Source: Zhuqueibacter pondensis
Lineage (GTDB): Bacteria; Zhuqueibacterota; Zhuqueibacteria; Zhuqueibacterales; Zhuqueibacteraceae
Reading direction: 5' to 3'
DNA length: 64,000 bases
Assembly: GCA_034505955.1 (NCBI GenBank)
Contig: JAPDQK010000018.1
Coordinates: 23,562-87,561, forward strand
Made by a program: the position numbers and the translations under genes. Each line of letters begins with the position of its first letter. Within the stretch, counting starts at the first letter, position 1. Of the stretch, positions 34,106 through 43,573 are shown piece after piece. The notes below the pieces were generated by a model. It was not told the origin of the DNA and did not search any database. It was given only the letters and a program-made list of their open reading frames with translations.

Positions 34106-35173
34106 TTATATTTTCACTTCTATTCCCAACCCCGGCCGGTCAACCGGTAGTAAAAATCCGTCTTTCAATTCAAAACCACCCATTGCCACATCGTCACGAA
34201 TATCAAATGATCCGTCGAGATCGGCATATTGCACGCCGGGCAAAGCGCAAGCGAGATGGACTGCGGCCGCAATCGACAAACGCGACTCATCCATGCAACC
34301 GAGCATGATTCCAACTCCGGCAGTTGTGGCAACTTCAGCGGCTTGTATTGCACCCGTGATACCACCGGTTTTCATGAGTTTCAGATTTACCAAATCCACA
34401 ATTTTATTCGCTGCGAGATTGAATACATCCCTGGCAGAGCGCACCGACTCGTCCGCCATGATCGGCACGGGTGAGGCATCATGGACTGCCTTTAAATCTG
34501 CCCATGCGTTCGCTGGAGTCGGTTGTTCCACGAATTCAATTTGACATTCCGGCAATTCTCGAATCATTTGTATGGCGTCTTCTGCATTGTATCCTTGATT
34601 GGCGTCGATTCGCAACGCAATTGTCGGGCCAACGGTTTGGCGAATGGCTCTCACCCGCTCCACGTCTTCTTTCCAATCGCGGCCGGTTTTGATTTTCAAC
34701 GCACGAAAGCCGGACTTCACAAACTCTTTTGCCTGTCGTACGCCCTCTTCGATGGACATAATGCCGATGGTAATCGAGGTCAAAATGCGCGGACGTGCAA
34801 ATCCCAGCAGTTGATAGAGCGGCAGCCCAGCACGCTGACCGAGCAGATCGTAAAACGCCATATCGATTGCAGCTCTTGCCGCCGGTGCGTATGGAACCTT
34901 CTGGCGGGCCAATTCATCAAGAGCGGCAACACAGCGCGCATCTCGACCGATGAGATGCGGCACGAGAGATTCCGCCAATACTTTGCTGACTTGTGTGAAG
35001 GTTTCGCCGGTCACATGCACATCCGGTGCCGCGTTTCCCCAACCCACCAACCCGGCTGACGTTTCGATGCGAACGAGAAGATTCTCTGCGGTGTCGTAGG
35101 ATTCGTAGGCAATCGAGTAGGGATTCTTGAGCCGGAACGTAATTGGGAAACAGTCGATTTGGGCAATAGTCAT
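34106..35173 (-). CDS. Enolase-superfamily dipeptide epimerase / N-acetyl-D-glutamate racemase-like
   Basis: 355 residues of the mandelate racemase/MLE fold. The KxK base is in FRALKIKTGRDW, the metal ligands in ALRIDANQGYN (Asp), EFVEQPTPANAW (Glu) and IMADESVRSARD (Asp), and the second base Lys in LVNLKLMKTGGI. These fit L-Ala-D/L-Glu epimerases, and also DgcA (N-acetyl-D-glutamate racemase) of the DgcN-DgcA D-glutamate pathway. The neighbour upstream, only 6 bases away, is a DUF1611 (DgcN-like) gene, which favours the DgcA role, though murein dipeptide recycling remains possible. Confidence 0.88.
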   Translation of the reverse strand: MTIAQIDCFPITFRLKNPYSIAYESYDTAENLLVRIETSAGLVGWGNAAPDVHVTGETFTQVSKVLAESLVPHLIGRDARCVAALDELARQKVPYAPAARAAIDMAFYDLLGQRAGLPLYQLLGFARPRILTSITIGIMSIEEGVRQAKEFVKSGFRALKIKTGRDWKEDVERVRAIRQTVGPTIALRIDANQGYNAEDAIQMIRELPECQIEFVEQPTPANAWADLKAVHDASPVPIMADESVRSARDVFNLAANKIVDLVNLKLMKTGGITGAIQAAEVATTAGVGIMLGCMDESRLSIAAAVHLACALPGVQYADLDGSFDIRDDVAMGGFELKDGFLLPVDRPGLGIEVKI

Positions 35174-35179
35174 GTTATC

Positions 35180-36268
35180 TTAGAAACTCGCTGTAGTCTG
35201 CCATTTTAATTCTGAAAACGCGGCTAAAACTTTCCTCACCACTTTCTCCGCCCCATTTTTGAGAATATCGCAACACGGAATCCCGTATCGCTTTTCGTAC
35301 TCTTCTGTCGTGGCCGTGATTTCTGCCTCGGTCATGTTTTCGTGATTGAGTGTCAAGGCGATGACCGGACGATTTGAGAGCAGCTCGACGACTTGTATTT
35401 CTTTCTCCAACGGCGCCATCGGGAAATCGGGAAAGCCATCATAAGTTTTGCGCTTCGGTGCAGTTTGCAAAATCACCGCATGCGGACGGCCGGCGGCCAG
35501 CAGCTCGAATCCGCCGGGATACGCCGGATGCATGAGACTGCCTTGTCCTTCTAACAGCATGACCTGCGGCCGCTCTTCGTTCCAGCAACTCCAGATGGCA
35601 TGCTCGATTTCGCCGCTGACAAAATCATTGATCAGCGAGTCCAAGATCACCCCAAATTTCGCGCCTTGCATCCATGCGGTTTGCCCGGTGCCAATCATCT
35701 CGGTCTTGATGCCAGCTTCGTTGAGCGCTTGCGTCACCTTCCACGCCGTCGTGCGTTTGCCGACAGCGGAATCAGTGCCCAGCACCGCAATGCGAATGGA
35801 TTTGACATCGTTGATTTTTCCAGAAAAGAAATGCAGGTCTTTCCGGACCGGTGGCTTGCGCACGTCGCGAATCTGCACGCCATGCTTTTGCGCCAGCATA
35901 CGGAATTCCGGCTCGTCGGAGAGAAATTCATGCAAGCCACTGTCGATGTTGAGACCGGCGTGAATTGCCTCGGCGATAATGGAATGGTAGCTGGCGGGAA
36001 GCATGCCACCATCCGGCGCGAGACCGATGACGAAGTATTCAACCTTGCCGTGATGAACCGCAAGTGCAGCGGCAAGATTCGCATAAATCGGAATGCCACA
36101 CGGCTTGCCGTCCAAAATCTCACCGGCATCACGACCAGCGTGAGTGGAATCGATGACACCGAGAATTTTGTAGCGATTGGTAAAACGTACCAAGCCATGT
36201 GCCGTTTTGCCGTTAAGAGTGCCGAAGGCACCTTCACAGAGCACGAGCGCGTTGCCGTCCATGATCAT
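35180..36268 (-). CDS. DUF1611 family protein (DgcN-like D-glutamate N-acetyltransferase)
   Basis: A 362-residue two-domain protein: N-terminal Rossmann-like part (CEGAFGTLNGKTAHGLVRF, VIGLAPDGGMLPASYHSIIA) and a C-terminal P-loop domain (VLGTDSAVGKRTTAWKVTQA; VMLLEGQGSLMHPAYPGGFE). In Pseudoalteromonas, DgcN acetylates D-glutamate with acetyl-CoA and DgcA racemises the product. The tight link to the epimerase gene downstream (6 bases) makes this function plausible here; it is assigned by family and context, not by assay. Confidence 0.8.
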   Translation of the reverse strand: MIMDGNALVLCEGAFGTLNGKTAHGLVRFTNRYKILGVIDSTHAGRDAGEILDGKPCGIPIYANLAAALAVHHGKVEYFVIGLAPDGGMLPASYHSIIAEAIHAGLNIDSGLHEFLSDEPEFRMLAQKHGVQIRDVRKPPVRKDLHFFSGKINDVKSIRIAVLGTDSAVGKRTTAWKVTQALNEAGIKTEMIGTGQTAWMQGAKFGVILDSLINDFVSGEIEHAIWSCWNEERPQVMLLEGQGSLMHPAYPGGFELLAAGRPHAVILQTAPKRKTYDGFPDFPMAPLEKEIQVVELLSNRPVIALTLNHENMTEAEITATTEEYEKRYGIPCCDILKNGAEKVVRKVLAAFSELKWQTTASF

Positions 36269-36344
36269 TTTGGAAAGGAGAACTCAAGAAGAAGTTTACG
36301 GATGGTTTGGGTACAATCGTTTATTCGAGAAACAACAACGATAG

Positions 36345-36617
36345 TCAATTAGTTGAGGGCTGGTCGGAGGTCTCAATTTCTGAGCGCCGGATGATTCTTA
36401 CCACCGATTTTTGCATACGTGGCAGTTCGCCACTTTTGCCCCTAATGAGCTGAACTTCTCTTACCATTTGCCATGCGGCAGCAAAACGCCCCTGTGCCCC
36501 AACTTTTTGCCAAAATTCAATATCGAACGACCGCTCACCATGCTGTTCACGTGTAACCACACGCGACATCACCACGCGTTGCCGTGGTTGCTCGGCTTTA
36601 TTGGAGTGCTCGTTCAT
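36345..36617 (-). CDS. Small partner of a nucleotidyltransferase gene (unrecognised)
   Basis: 90 residues: a basic, disordered start (MNEHSNKAEQPRQRVVMSRV), then SFDIEFWQKVGAQGRFAAAW and REVQLIRGKSGELPRMQKSV. It starts 20 bases inside the end of a broken nucleotidyltransferase gene on the same strand, a layout typical of toxin-antitoxin or accessory pairs. I know no function; a small helical partner of an AbiEii/MNT-like enzyme is a guess from layout. Confidence 0.5.
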   Translation of the reverse strand: MNEHSNKAEQPRQRVVMSRVVTREQHGERSFDIEFWQKVGAQGRFAAAWQMVREVQLIRGKSGELPRMQKSVVRIIRRSEIETSDQPSTN

Positions 36618-37073
36618 TTTTATACCTCTTTGCCTGCTCCAGCCTTTTTACATCCAAAAGGTCTTCATCGCGTCCGGTGGCTTTTTTGGCGCGAACAGTA
36701 TCATCATGGCTCAGTACAAAAACATTTTGATTCTCATATTTGCCAACAAAACGATTTTGCCATGCCTCCGGGAAGTTAAGCCCTTCGACATCCATCATAA
36801 GGTCAATTCGATTTGGCTCTATGCCGATCTGAAATACAATATCTGGATTGCACAGATCGTCCACGGTCAAGTCACTCAATGGCGCGCCAAAATTCGCGAG
36901 TGCAGTCCAGACTTTTTGGGCATTTCGGGCGTCGGTTCCACCCAAATATCCAGATCTTTTGTATAGCGCGGCTCCGCGTGATAAATAACGGCATGAGCGC
37001 CAACGATTAAATATTGCGCGCCGGCCTCATTCAAACACTGCAATAGATCTCTAAAATCGCGATTGCCGTCCAT
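36598..37073 (-). pseudogene. Nucleotidyltransferase (AbiEii/DUF6036-like) with a frameshift
   Basis: From ATG at 37073 the frame gives MDGNRDFRDLLQCLNEAGAQ, then YLIVGAHAVIYHAEPRYTKD and LDIWVEPTPE, a nucleotidyltransferase GG/GS-like start with the DxD pair in KDLDIWVE, and then leaves frame. One base later the expected sequence resumes: NAQKVWTALANFGAPLSDLT, RIDLMMDVEGLNFPEAWQNR (third acid in RIDLMM), and a C-terminal RAKKATGRDEDLLDVKRLEQ. The break is near 36924, where one A seems lost (GAAATGCCC). The protein is split across the catalytic domain and should be inactive. Confidence 0.75.
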
Positions 37074-37111
37074 AGATTCAATTTAGCAAAAATCTCAATA
37101 ACTGACAAGCC

Positions 37112-38473
37112 CTATTTCCCACCCAGCAAGTCCAACACCGCCGCCGTCATTGCCGTCACGCCGGTTTTGATGGTCGGCTCCGGCAACGGAGCAAACTGGC
37201 TGGAGTGCAGTGAGGGCAGCGGCTCGCCGCCGTGCAGACTGTGCTCCACGCGCTCCGGTTGTACCGTGCCCAACCAAAATATGGCAATTGGAATTTTATG
37301 CTCGGTACGGCCGTATTCGCCGAAATCTTCGCCGCCCATCACCGGCTCTTTGGTGATCACTTTGTCTGCGCCGAGGATCGCCTTCATGGAGGCAGTCATT
37401 TTTTTCATCAAGGCCGGATCATTATAGGTCGAAGGCGTGAACTCATCTAAAACGGTCATGATCGGCATTCTGTCCTCAGGCACACCGGCGGCAATCGCGA
37501 TGCCTTTGCAGATGCGCTCGATAGCTCGCAATGTTTGCTCTTTTGTGGCATCGGAATACGAACGCACGGTCAGTTGCAAATGCACTTCATCCGGAATGAT
37601 ATTGTGCTTGGTGCCGCCGTGAATCGAGCCGACGGTCACCACGGCCGGATCGATGGGTTTGATTTCGCGGCTGACAATGGTTTGCAAGGCCATGATCGTT
37701 TGTGCTGCGATCACAATCGGATCTTTGGTGGTATGCGGATACGCGCCGTGGCCACCGACGCCGCGAATGGTGAGATCAACGGAATTGACGTTGGCGAGCG
37801 CGTAGCCTTCGCAATAGCCAACCGTCCCGGCCGGTATCTCGGCGGCCACATGCCAGGCCACGCAGTAATCCGGTTTGGGAAATTTTGTATAAAGCCCATC
37901 GGCCAGCATGGCACGCGCACCGCCGCCGCGCTCCTCCGCCGGTTGGCCGATGAACACTAAGGTCCCGCGCCATTTGTCTTTGAGCTGGCTCAACAGGCGT
38001 GCGGTGCCGATGAACGAAGTCATGTGAATGTCATGACCACAGGCATGCATCACCCCGACTTCGTTGCCCTGATCATCCTTCACGCACACCTTGCTGGCAT
38101 ATTCGAGACCGGTGTTTTCTGTAATGGGGAGGGCGTCGAGATCGGTGCGGACCAGGACGGTCGGGCCGTTGCCATTTTTCATCACACCGACCACGCCGAA
38201 TTTGCCGATGCCGGTTGTCACCATGAAACCCGTTTTCCTCAGTTCCTCGGCGATTCGCGCAGAAGTTTTCTCTTCGTGAAGCGAAAGCTCGGGATTGGCA
38301 TGTAAATGTTTATAAAGCTGTTCGAGAGATGGATATTCCCGATTTGCGAGGGATTTTATTTCGTGATAAAGCTGGTTGGGCGCAACTTTCAAATTTTGCG
38401 CGAAAAGGTTGAAGCCGGTGAAAATGATACCGGCCACCATTGTTGCCCGCAACATTTTAGCGATCGCTTTCAT
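37112..38473 (-). CDS. Exported M20 family amidohydrolase
   Basis: 453 residues with a signal peptide (MKAIAKMLRATMVAGIIFTG, cut around FNLFAQ) and the M20 peptidase fold: metal motifs HACGHDIHMTSFIGTAR, GQPAEERGGGARAML, HVAAEIPAGTVGY, and GGEDFGEYG near the end; a dimerisation domain lies between. It resembles amidohydrolases that act on N-acyl or hippurate-type substrates. The start at 38473 follows GGAGG at seven bases. It could deacylate small amides in the periplasm; a link to the N-acetylglutamate made by the DgcN-like pathway is only speculative, because that pathway is cytosolic. Confidence 0.88.
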   Translation of the reverse strand: MKAIAKMLRATMVAGIIFTGFNLFAQNLKVAPNQLYHEIKSLANREYPSLEQLYKHLHANPELSLHEEKTSARIAEELRKTGFMVTTGIGKFGVVGVMKNGNGPTVLVRTDLDALPITENTGLEYASKVCVKDDQGNEVGVMHACGHDIHMTSFIGTARLLSQLKDKWRGTLVFIGQPAEERGGGARAMLADGLYTKFPKPDYCVAWHVAAEIPAGTVGYCEGYALANVNSVDLTIRGVGGHGAYPHTTKDPIVIAAQTIMALQTIVSREIKPIDPAVVTVGSIHGGTKHNIIPDEVHLQLTVRSYSDATKEQTLRAIERICKGIAIAAGVPEDRMPIMTVLDEFTPSTYNDPALMKKMTASMKAILGADKVITKEPVMGGEDFGEYGRTEHKIPIAIFWLGTVQPERVEHSLHGGEPLPSLHSSQFAPLPEPTIKTGVTAMTAAVLDLLGGK

Positions 38474-38552
38474 TTCGCCTCCGCAGTGATTTGCCCCAAA
38501 TACGAAAATTCGGCGTTTACACACAAGTCTTCATTTCGGTAAAAATGATTAT

Positions 38553-40901
38553 TTACAAATTCTCCGTGCTCCGCCGCAGCGCCCTCGATCTTTCGTAGAA
38601 CTCCGCCAGTGACAGGCTCTTCAGAAAAACCAAACCTCGCGTGGCGCGGATGAGCGGGCTTTTATGCTCGTTGAAAAATTCGCGGCCCAGGCAGGTTTTG
38701 AGAATATGATACTGATCGACCTGAATTTTTTGCGCCAGCTCGGAGAAGGGACCGTCATGCTCGTAACTCGGGAACGAGGCATCCTTCTGCGAAATGAAGG
38801 CATTCATGAACGAGCTTGACATGATCGAAAACATGTTCAGCGACACCGGCACAAAAATGTCGGCCTCCGCAGGATGAAATCGATACCACACGTTGCGGTA
38901 GCCCCAGACCCGGATATCCGACCGCTTCGATTCCTGCTCGTACAAGCGCAAGGCTTCGGCAATGACTTGCAAAACCTTGTAATGCGTATCCGGGCCGCTG
39001 GCTTCGGGATCCAACGCGACGCTGACAATGGTCGGTTGTACGCGCCGAAGCAACTCCAACATCGGCTTGACATCCCTTTCCACTGTTGGTTCTTCGGTGA
39101 AAACATCGCCCTTGTAAAAGCCCAGCCGCGCATGCATCACCGAAGAGGAATTGAAACCAAAGTAACCCCACAGACAATCCGCTTCCCATTCGCGAATCAT
39201 GCCTTTCAAACGCTGAATGTGCGCCAGGTCTTTTTTGCCGGGATACTGTGTCTCAAAATAATTCATCAACTCGTCGATGCGGGGTTTGAGGGTATCGACA
39301 TTGTCATCCTCGAAGATAAAAATCAGATTGCGCAGCAGCCGGCGCGCCTCGCCTTCGTCCTTTACCGAATTGCGATTGGCGGCGATGCCATCGAGATATT
39401 GCCACACATCGCGATTGCGGCCTTGCTCGTTGCCAGGGTTGAAATAACCTTCGCTGATCAGCTTGTCGAAAGCGCCGCGGTCCAGAAAACGTTTGAGCTT
39501 TTTCAGGAGCGTGAGCACATAATGGTTGGTCACCGCGGTGAATCCGCTGGTCAGTGTGACGAAGTAGTGTTGGTTGGAAGCATCGCGTGTATGGCGCACA
39601 ATGAACGGCAAATACCCGAGCATGAGATCATCGTGATGCGGCTCGGTGTGCAGAAAAACCTGATTCGTCAACATTTGCATGCCCCGCCCGATTTTTTCGA
39701 TGAGACGACGCTCGATCATCTCCGTCATGTCCGTAATCGTGCCGGTCCATTTCTGGCGCAGCACTTTTGCGCAGCGGCTGCTGTCAAAATCCGCAGCGGT
39801 CAGGTCACGGAGGCGTTTGCGCTTTTCCACGGCCAGGTCGATGACAATTTTCTCCAGCACTTCGTCGTGGACCTTTTCATTCTTGACCAGAATTTCCAGT
39901 TGCCGTTCGATCAGCAGCTTGGCCGCGCCTTGGGTCAGATAAAACCGTGCGTTGGGCAAATCGTGCAACACCGTGGCGGGATAATGAATGTGCTTTTCCC
40001 GCTGAATTGCATCCGCCACGATTGGCGCCTTGGCTTCACCGGCGGCGATGATAATCGCGGTGCAGTTGGGATTATAGGTGATGGTGGCAAGGCCGATGGT
40101 GATCACCAGGCGCTGGCGAGATACTTCGATGCCGCCCAAATCCGTGGCCGCCGCGGCCTGGGTTTCGTAGTTGGTTGCGGTGAGTCGTGTGGTGGAATGA
40201 AAATCCGAGCCTTGTACATTGAAACCAATGTGACCATCCGGGCCGATGCCGCCCAGGAAAAAGCCGATACCCCCGAGGCGCCGAATTCTATCCTCATATT
40301 CGACGCACCACTGATCGATATTCTCCAGGACTTGTTTCTGCAATTGTTCCTGTGAGTTTTTGCTGTGACGATAGCGCAGCGAGAGATCGACAACTTGTTT
40401 CGGCCAGACCTCGTCCAAATCCCTGTCCGGTGGCAAACCAATTTTGCTGCAATCGATGAGCAGCGCTTTGGCCGGATCCAGGCCAAAGCTTTGCAGATAG
40501 AACATGTTGACGTAATAATAGAAACTGTTGCGCTGCTGCGGGTGAATCGGATAAAATTCATCGATTTGGACAAAGTGCAAACTCGATAGGTTCGGTTTGA
40601 TGGCCGGGTCAATACCGCCGGCTTCCAAATCCTTTTGCACCTTCGGATTATCCCAATGTCGCAAAAAATACTTGACCCATTTGATGAAATGTTCCGGCGT
40701 TTTACCGGTCGGCAGCGAAATAACGCCGTCGGGATTTTGCTGCACCCATTCGATGAAACGCATGGCGGTCAACTTCCCGAGCGCGGGGAAATTGTCCACG
40801 ACAATGGTACCGATCTTTTCTGTCGGCGAATAGATCAGTTTTTGGCCGGATTGAGTCAGCGCGAGCTGCTCAACTTTCGAGGGGGTGACTGTTTCTGGCA
40901 T
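38553..40901 (-). CDS. nagB: Glucosamine-6-phosphate deaminase fused to a PIG-L/LmbE-like domain
   Basis: 782 residues. The N-terminal part is NagB (SLPTGKTPEHFIKWVKYFL, catalytic Asp in FVQIDEFYPI, FLGGIGPDGHIGFNVQG), which turns GlcN-6-P into fructose-6-P and ammonia. The C-terminal half begins with FLHTEPHHDDLMLGYLPFIV (PIG-L/LmbE-type zinc motif, HxDD) and continues through an unusual helical region. Bacteroidota have similar long NagB-like proteins. The start at 40901 follows GTGAGGA; an upstream GTG is less likely. The two domains could process N-acetylated or phosphorylated aminosugars in sequence, a role that is inferred only. Confidence 0.88.
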   Translation of the reverse strand: MPETVTPSKVEQLALTQSGQKLIYSPTEKIGTIVVDNFPALGKLTAMRFIEWVQQNPDGVISLPTGKTPEHFIKWVKYFLRHWDNPKVQKDLEAGGIDPAIKPNLSSLHFVQIDEFYPIHPQQRNSFYYYVNMFYLQSFGLDPAKALLIDCSKIGLPPDRDLDEVWPKQVVDLSLRYRHSKNSQEQLQKQVLENIDQWCVEYEDRIRRLGGIGFFLGGIGPDGHIGFNVQGSDFHSTTRLTATNYETQAAAATDLGGIEVSRQRLVITIGLATITYNPNCTAIIIAAGEAKAPIVADAIQREKHIHYPATVLHDLPNARFYLTQGAAKLLIERQLEILVKNEKVHDEVLEKIVIDLAVEKRKRLRDLTAADFDSSRCAKVLRQKWTGTITDMTEMIERRLIEKIGRGMQMLTNQVFLHTEPHHDDLMLGYLPFIVRHTRDASNQHYFVTLTSGFTAVTNHYVLTLLKKLKRFLDRGAFDKLISEGYFNPGNEQGRNRDVWQYLDGIAANRNSVKDEGEARRLLRNLIFIFEDDNVDTLKPRIDELMNYFETQYPGKKDLAHIQRLKGMIREWEADCLWGYFGFNSSSVMHARLGFYKGDVFTEEPTVERDVKPMLELLRRVQPTIVSVALDPEASGPDTHYKVLQVIAEALRLYEQESKRSDIRVWGYRNVWYRFHPAEADIFVPVSLNMFSIMSSSFMNAFISQKDASFPSYEHDGPFSELAQKIQVDQYHILKTCLGREFFNEHKSPLIRATRGLVFLKSLSLAEFYERSRALRRSTENL

Positions 40902-41049
40902 GTTCATCCTCACTGCTCACAAAAAAAGCGTTAACCAAGCAATTTTGCAATGTGATAAATTTGGTGAATCATCTACGGAGCTTCAAGCGTGTAAAATCCC
41001 TTTCATTCCAACTGCGGATGATGATCTCAATGTATCTGCGCGTGTTTGC

Positions 41050-43029
41050 TTATTTCAAGAGCACCACCTTTTGTCTCTTGAAAGTCACTGGTGCCGCTTC
41101 TTTGGAATCGGGATCGGCTTCGGTTTCATATCGGAGTACGGCAATATAACAGCCGGTCGCCAATGTCCGTTGCGCATCACTCTTTCCGTTCCAGGTAAAA
41201 TAATGCTTCCCGGAGGCGTACTTGCCTTCAATTATCGTCGTTACCACGTGGCCCTGCAGATCAAAAATTTTCAACGCAATTTGGCCCGGAGAGGGAAGAG
41301 CGACCTCAAACGCGGTGTACTCGTGAAATGGGTTGGGATAAAGTCGCATCGTAAAGGCGATTGGTGATGCGGGCGCAACGGATTGGGCAAAAATAATCAG
41401 TTCCGGCTGGTAATTGGTTGATTCGCGCGAATCAAAGGAAACCGTTTGCACGCCGGATCCAATCAAAGCGAAATCATATTTCCCATTTCCCGCAATCACG
41501 GAATTGAACCTGACACTGTGCCATTGCCCGCTTTGCACGCTCTTGATGTCACCCAGTGGTTCACCGGTGACCCCGGGTTTGTTCAGCCAGGTCACTTCAT
41601 TCTCATCCCAGTTCGCATGAAGAGATCGCAATGTACCGCCGCCAAATCCGGATTGCCGGCCGTGCAGACGCAAAACCGCTTCCGTGATCTCGTCCGCCAC
41701 CCCGGCGACTTCAAAACGCAAATAACACTCCCGCCCGGCGCCGGCAAGCAGATTCATCCAACCCAGATTGGCATGATCGCGCGTTGTTCCGTACAATCCG
41801 GCAGTCTCAACATAAGTATCCGCCACCGGTTTAAAAAGATACGTGCCACCTGACCGGGTCGTAAAAATTTGATCCGGAGTCCGCATGGTGTTTCCGGCGG
41901 CATCAAGAGCGATGATTCGATAGTGATATGTCTGATCGGGCGCAAGATTGGTAAGTGCGGTGGAAAAGGTTCGCGCTGGCGGACCCAACACCGTTGTTCG
42001 TTGATCGTACTGGTCTGTAGCACCATATTCGAGGTGGCAGATTGACGGCTCATCGGTTGTCCAACCCAGTCGCGCGCCATTGGCATAGGTGTCCTCGATT
42101 CGGATATTCGTCACTTGTGGTGGCAATAAATCATCGTCGCTAATGGTTGCTTTCACAAGCAGGTTGGAGTAAATTGGACCAACCATTGCGGGATATTGAT
42201 TGTTGCGAAAGCCGGTCAGCAAGTCTGCGGACACGGTGAGATCACGGCCAAGAAAAAGATAGCGCAATTGCATCCCTGCCGTGTTCGTATGCGAAGCCTG
42301 CAAAATCTCATCCCGGAAGTATTCCAACCGCGAGCCCTCCCAGGTGATCTTCAGTTTGTAGGTCTGCGCGCGATCCCAATCCTCCCGCACCACCGTATTC
42401 AGCTCGGCATTTTCGTCATAAGTCCATGAGAGCATTTTGACGCCGGGATCATAGTAGAAACCGGCATGCAAATCCCAAACCGTTTCTTGACTTTCCACAG
42501 GATGGTGGTTACCCCACGGGTTGCGGAACATGCTGAGCAAATGATGCCGTGCGAAGGTGTTTTGCTCGGCCGGCCTGAAGTTGCGGACTTCAACTTCGAG
42601 GGTCCCGGCCTCGATATAACGACCGAGATCATAAACGATCATATCCTCCAAGCCGGTCACCTGCCAGCCGCCTCCGCCAACAAACCTGCCGCCGGTGCGT
42701 TCACCCAGTGTATTTTTATCAAGAGGATCATTCAACACGATTTTTTCTGTCACAGCTCTGCGATCATCACCTTTCGAAAGTTGAGATGCTGCAACACGGG
42801 CGTGGTTCATGTCAATATTGAATGAAACCATGCTCGCTGAGACTGGACGTACCACGTGATCGTTGCTTTGACGATTGCCGCCATGCTGCGCGCGACTCAC
42901 AAAAAATGGTGTCGCCAATCCCAGGATCAAGAGCACTGCTGGAAACGAAGCGGTTAGGCAGCGCTTGGGGAATAGTGAAAAAACGGTCAATGGAAAATTC
43001 CTGTGATCAATATAAGTTGGTTGATCCAT
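41050..43029 (-). CDS. Secreted modular protein with Por-type (T9SS) C-terminal sorting domain
   Basis: 659 residues. N-terminal hydrophobic signal (CLTASFPAVLLILGLATPFF); a concanavalin-like beta domain (about residues 100-300); a fibronectin III domain (PQVTNIRIEDTYANGARLGW with YHYRIIALDAAGNTM); a DNRLRE/CBM96-like domain (YLFKPVADTYVETAGLYGTT, LRFEVAGVADEITEAVLRLH); and a C-terminal domain starting FTMRLYPNPFHEYTAFEVAL and ending RQKVVLLK, the shape of type IX secretion sorting tails. Start codon unclear: MDQP at 43029 gives a long n-region, while a TTG at 42990 with AGGA upstream gives a normal one. It is probably an extracellular polysaccharide- or matrix-related protein; no secretion-system genes are in the window. 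Confidence 0.85.
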   Translation of the reverse strand: MDQPTYIDHRNFPLTVFSLFPKRCLTASFPAVLLILGLATPFFVSRAQHGGNRQSNDHVVRPVSASMVSFNIDMNHARVAASQLSKGDDRRAVTEKIVLNDPLDKNTLGERTGGRFVGGGGWQVTGLEDMIVYDLGRYIEAGTLEVEVRNFRPAEQNTFARHHLLSMFRNPWGNHHPVESQETVWDLHAGFYYDPGVKMLSWTYDENAELNTVVREDWDRAQTYKLKITWEGSRLEYFRDEILQASHTNTAGMQLRYLFLGRDLTVSADLLTGFRNNQYPAMVGPIYSNLLVKATISDDDLLPPQVTNIRIEDTYANGARLGWTTDEPSICHLEYGATDQYDQRTTVLGPPARTFSTALTNLAPDQTYHYRIIALDAAGNTMRTPDQIFTTRSGGTYLFKPVADTYVETAGLYGTTRDHANLGWMNLLAGAGRECYLRFEVAGVADEITEAVLRLHGRQSGFGGGTLRSLHANWDENEVTWLNKPGVTGEPLGDIKSVQSGQWHSVRFNSVIAGNGKYDFALIGSGVQTVSFDSRESTNYQPELIIFAQSVAPASPIAFTMRLYPNPFHEYTAFEVALPSPGQIALKIFDLQGHVVTTIIEGKYASGKHYFTWNGKSDAQRTLATGCYIAVLRYETEADPDSKEAAPVTFKRQKVVLLK

Positions 43030-43083
43030 AAATAAGCTGGAACAGAGAACCCGCAGAAAGAAAGGGAGACGAAAGAAAATGAG

Positions 43084-43573
43084 TCAATGCGGCATGGCGC
43101 TCCCTGCTTGCATGATTTGCATCCCGGCAATACCCAGCACGATTTGTGGCCGATCGGTTGAGATGAAATATTGCCAGCAATTGCGGGTTTGAATTTGCAC
43201 GTCCATGCCGCTTTGCGCGATGAAACCGAAGGTGCCGCGCATGTCCCCACCCCCAAAAGTGCGTGAAAAGATAAGGCTCTTCCTGTATGCTTTCAATGTC
43301 CTGCCAGCGTAGAGGTTTGCGAATCAACGCACAGCCAAAGGAAATCTCCGCATCGGTCAGCACAGTTGACAGCCGGCGAAAAGTCCAGATGATTACAGCA
43401 AGAGCGAGCGTGCCGGCCATCAGCAACAACTTCGGCCACAGAGGCACCTCTGGCACTGAAATGAGCAACAGCAACATGACGAGGCTGGAACCGAAGGCAA
43501 AGATGAGCAGAAGAATCGCCCACGATACCATGGACTGCGATTCGCGGTAGAGAATATTTCGTCCCTTTCTCAT
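43084..43573 (-). pseudogene. Two-TM membrane protein, frameshifted
   Basis: From ATG 43573: MRKGRNILYRESQSMVSWAI, two adjacent hydrophobic segments (LLLIFAFGSSLVMLLLLISV; KLLLMAGTLALAVIIWTF), then LTDAEISFGCALIRKPLRWQ and a PH-like beta domain. The first frame turns into low-quality sequence after YLFTHFWGWG, while another frame, one base off (extra T in a run of four at 43255-43258), continues GGGDMRGTFGFIAQSGMDVQ and QYFISTDRPQIVLGIAG, ending at 43084. The rejoined 162-residue protein resembles small PH-like two-TM proteins (DUF6141 type). Overlaps the TPR gene by 4 bases (ATGA). Confidence 0.65.
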
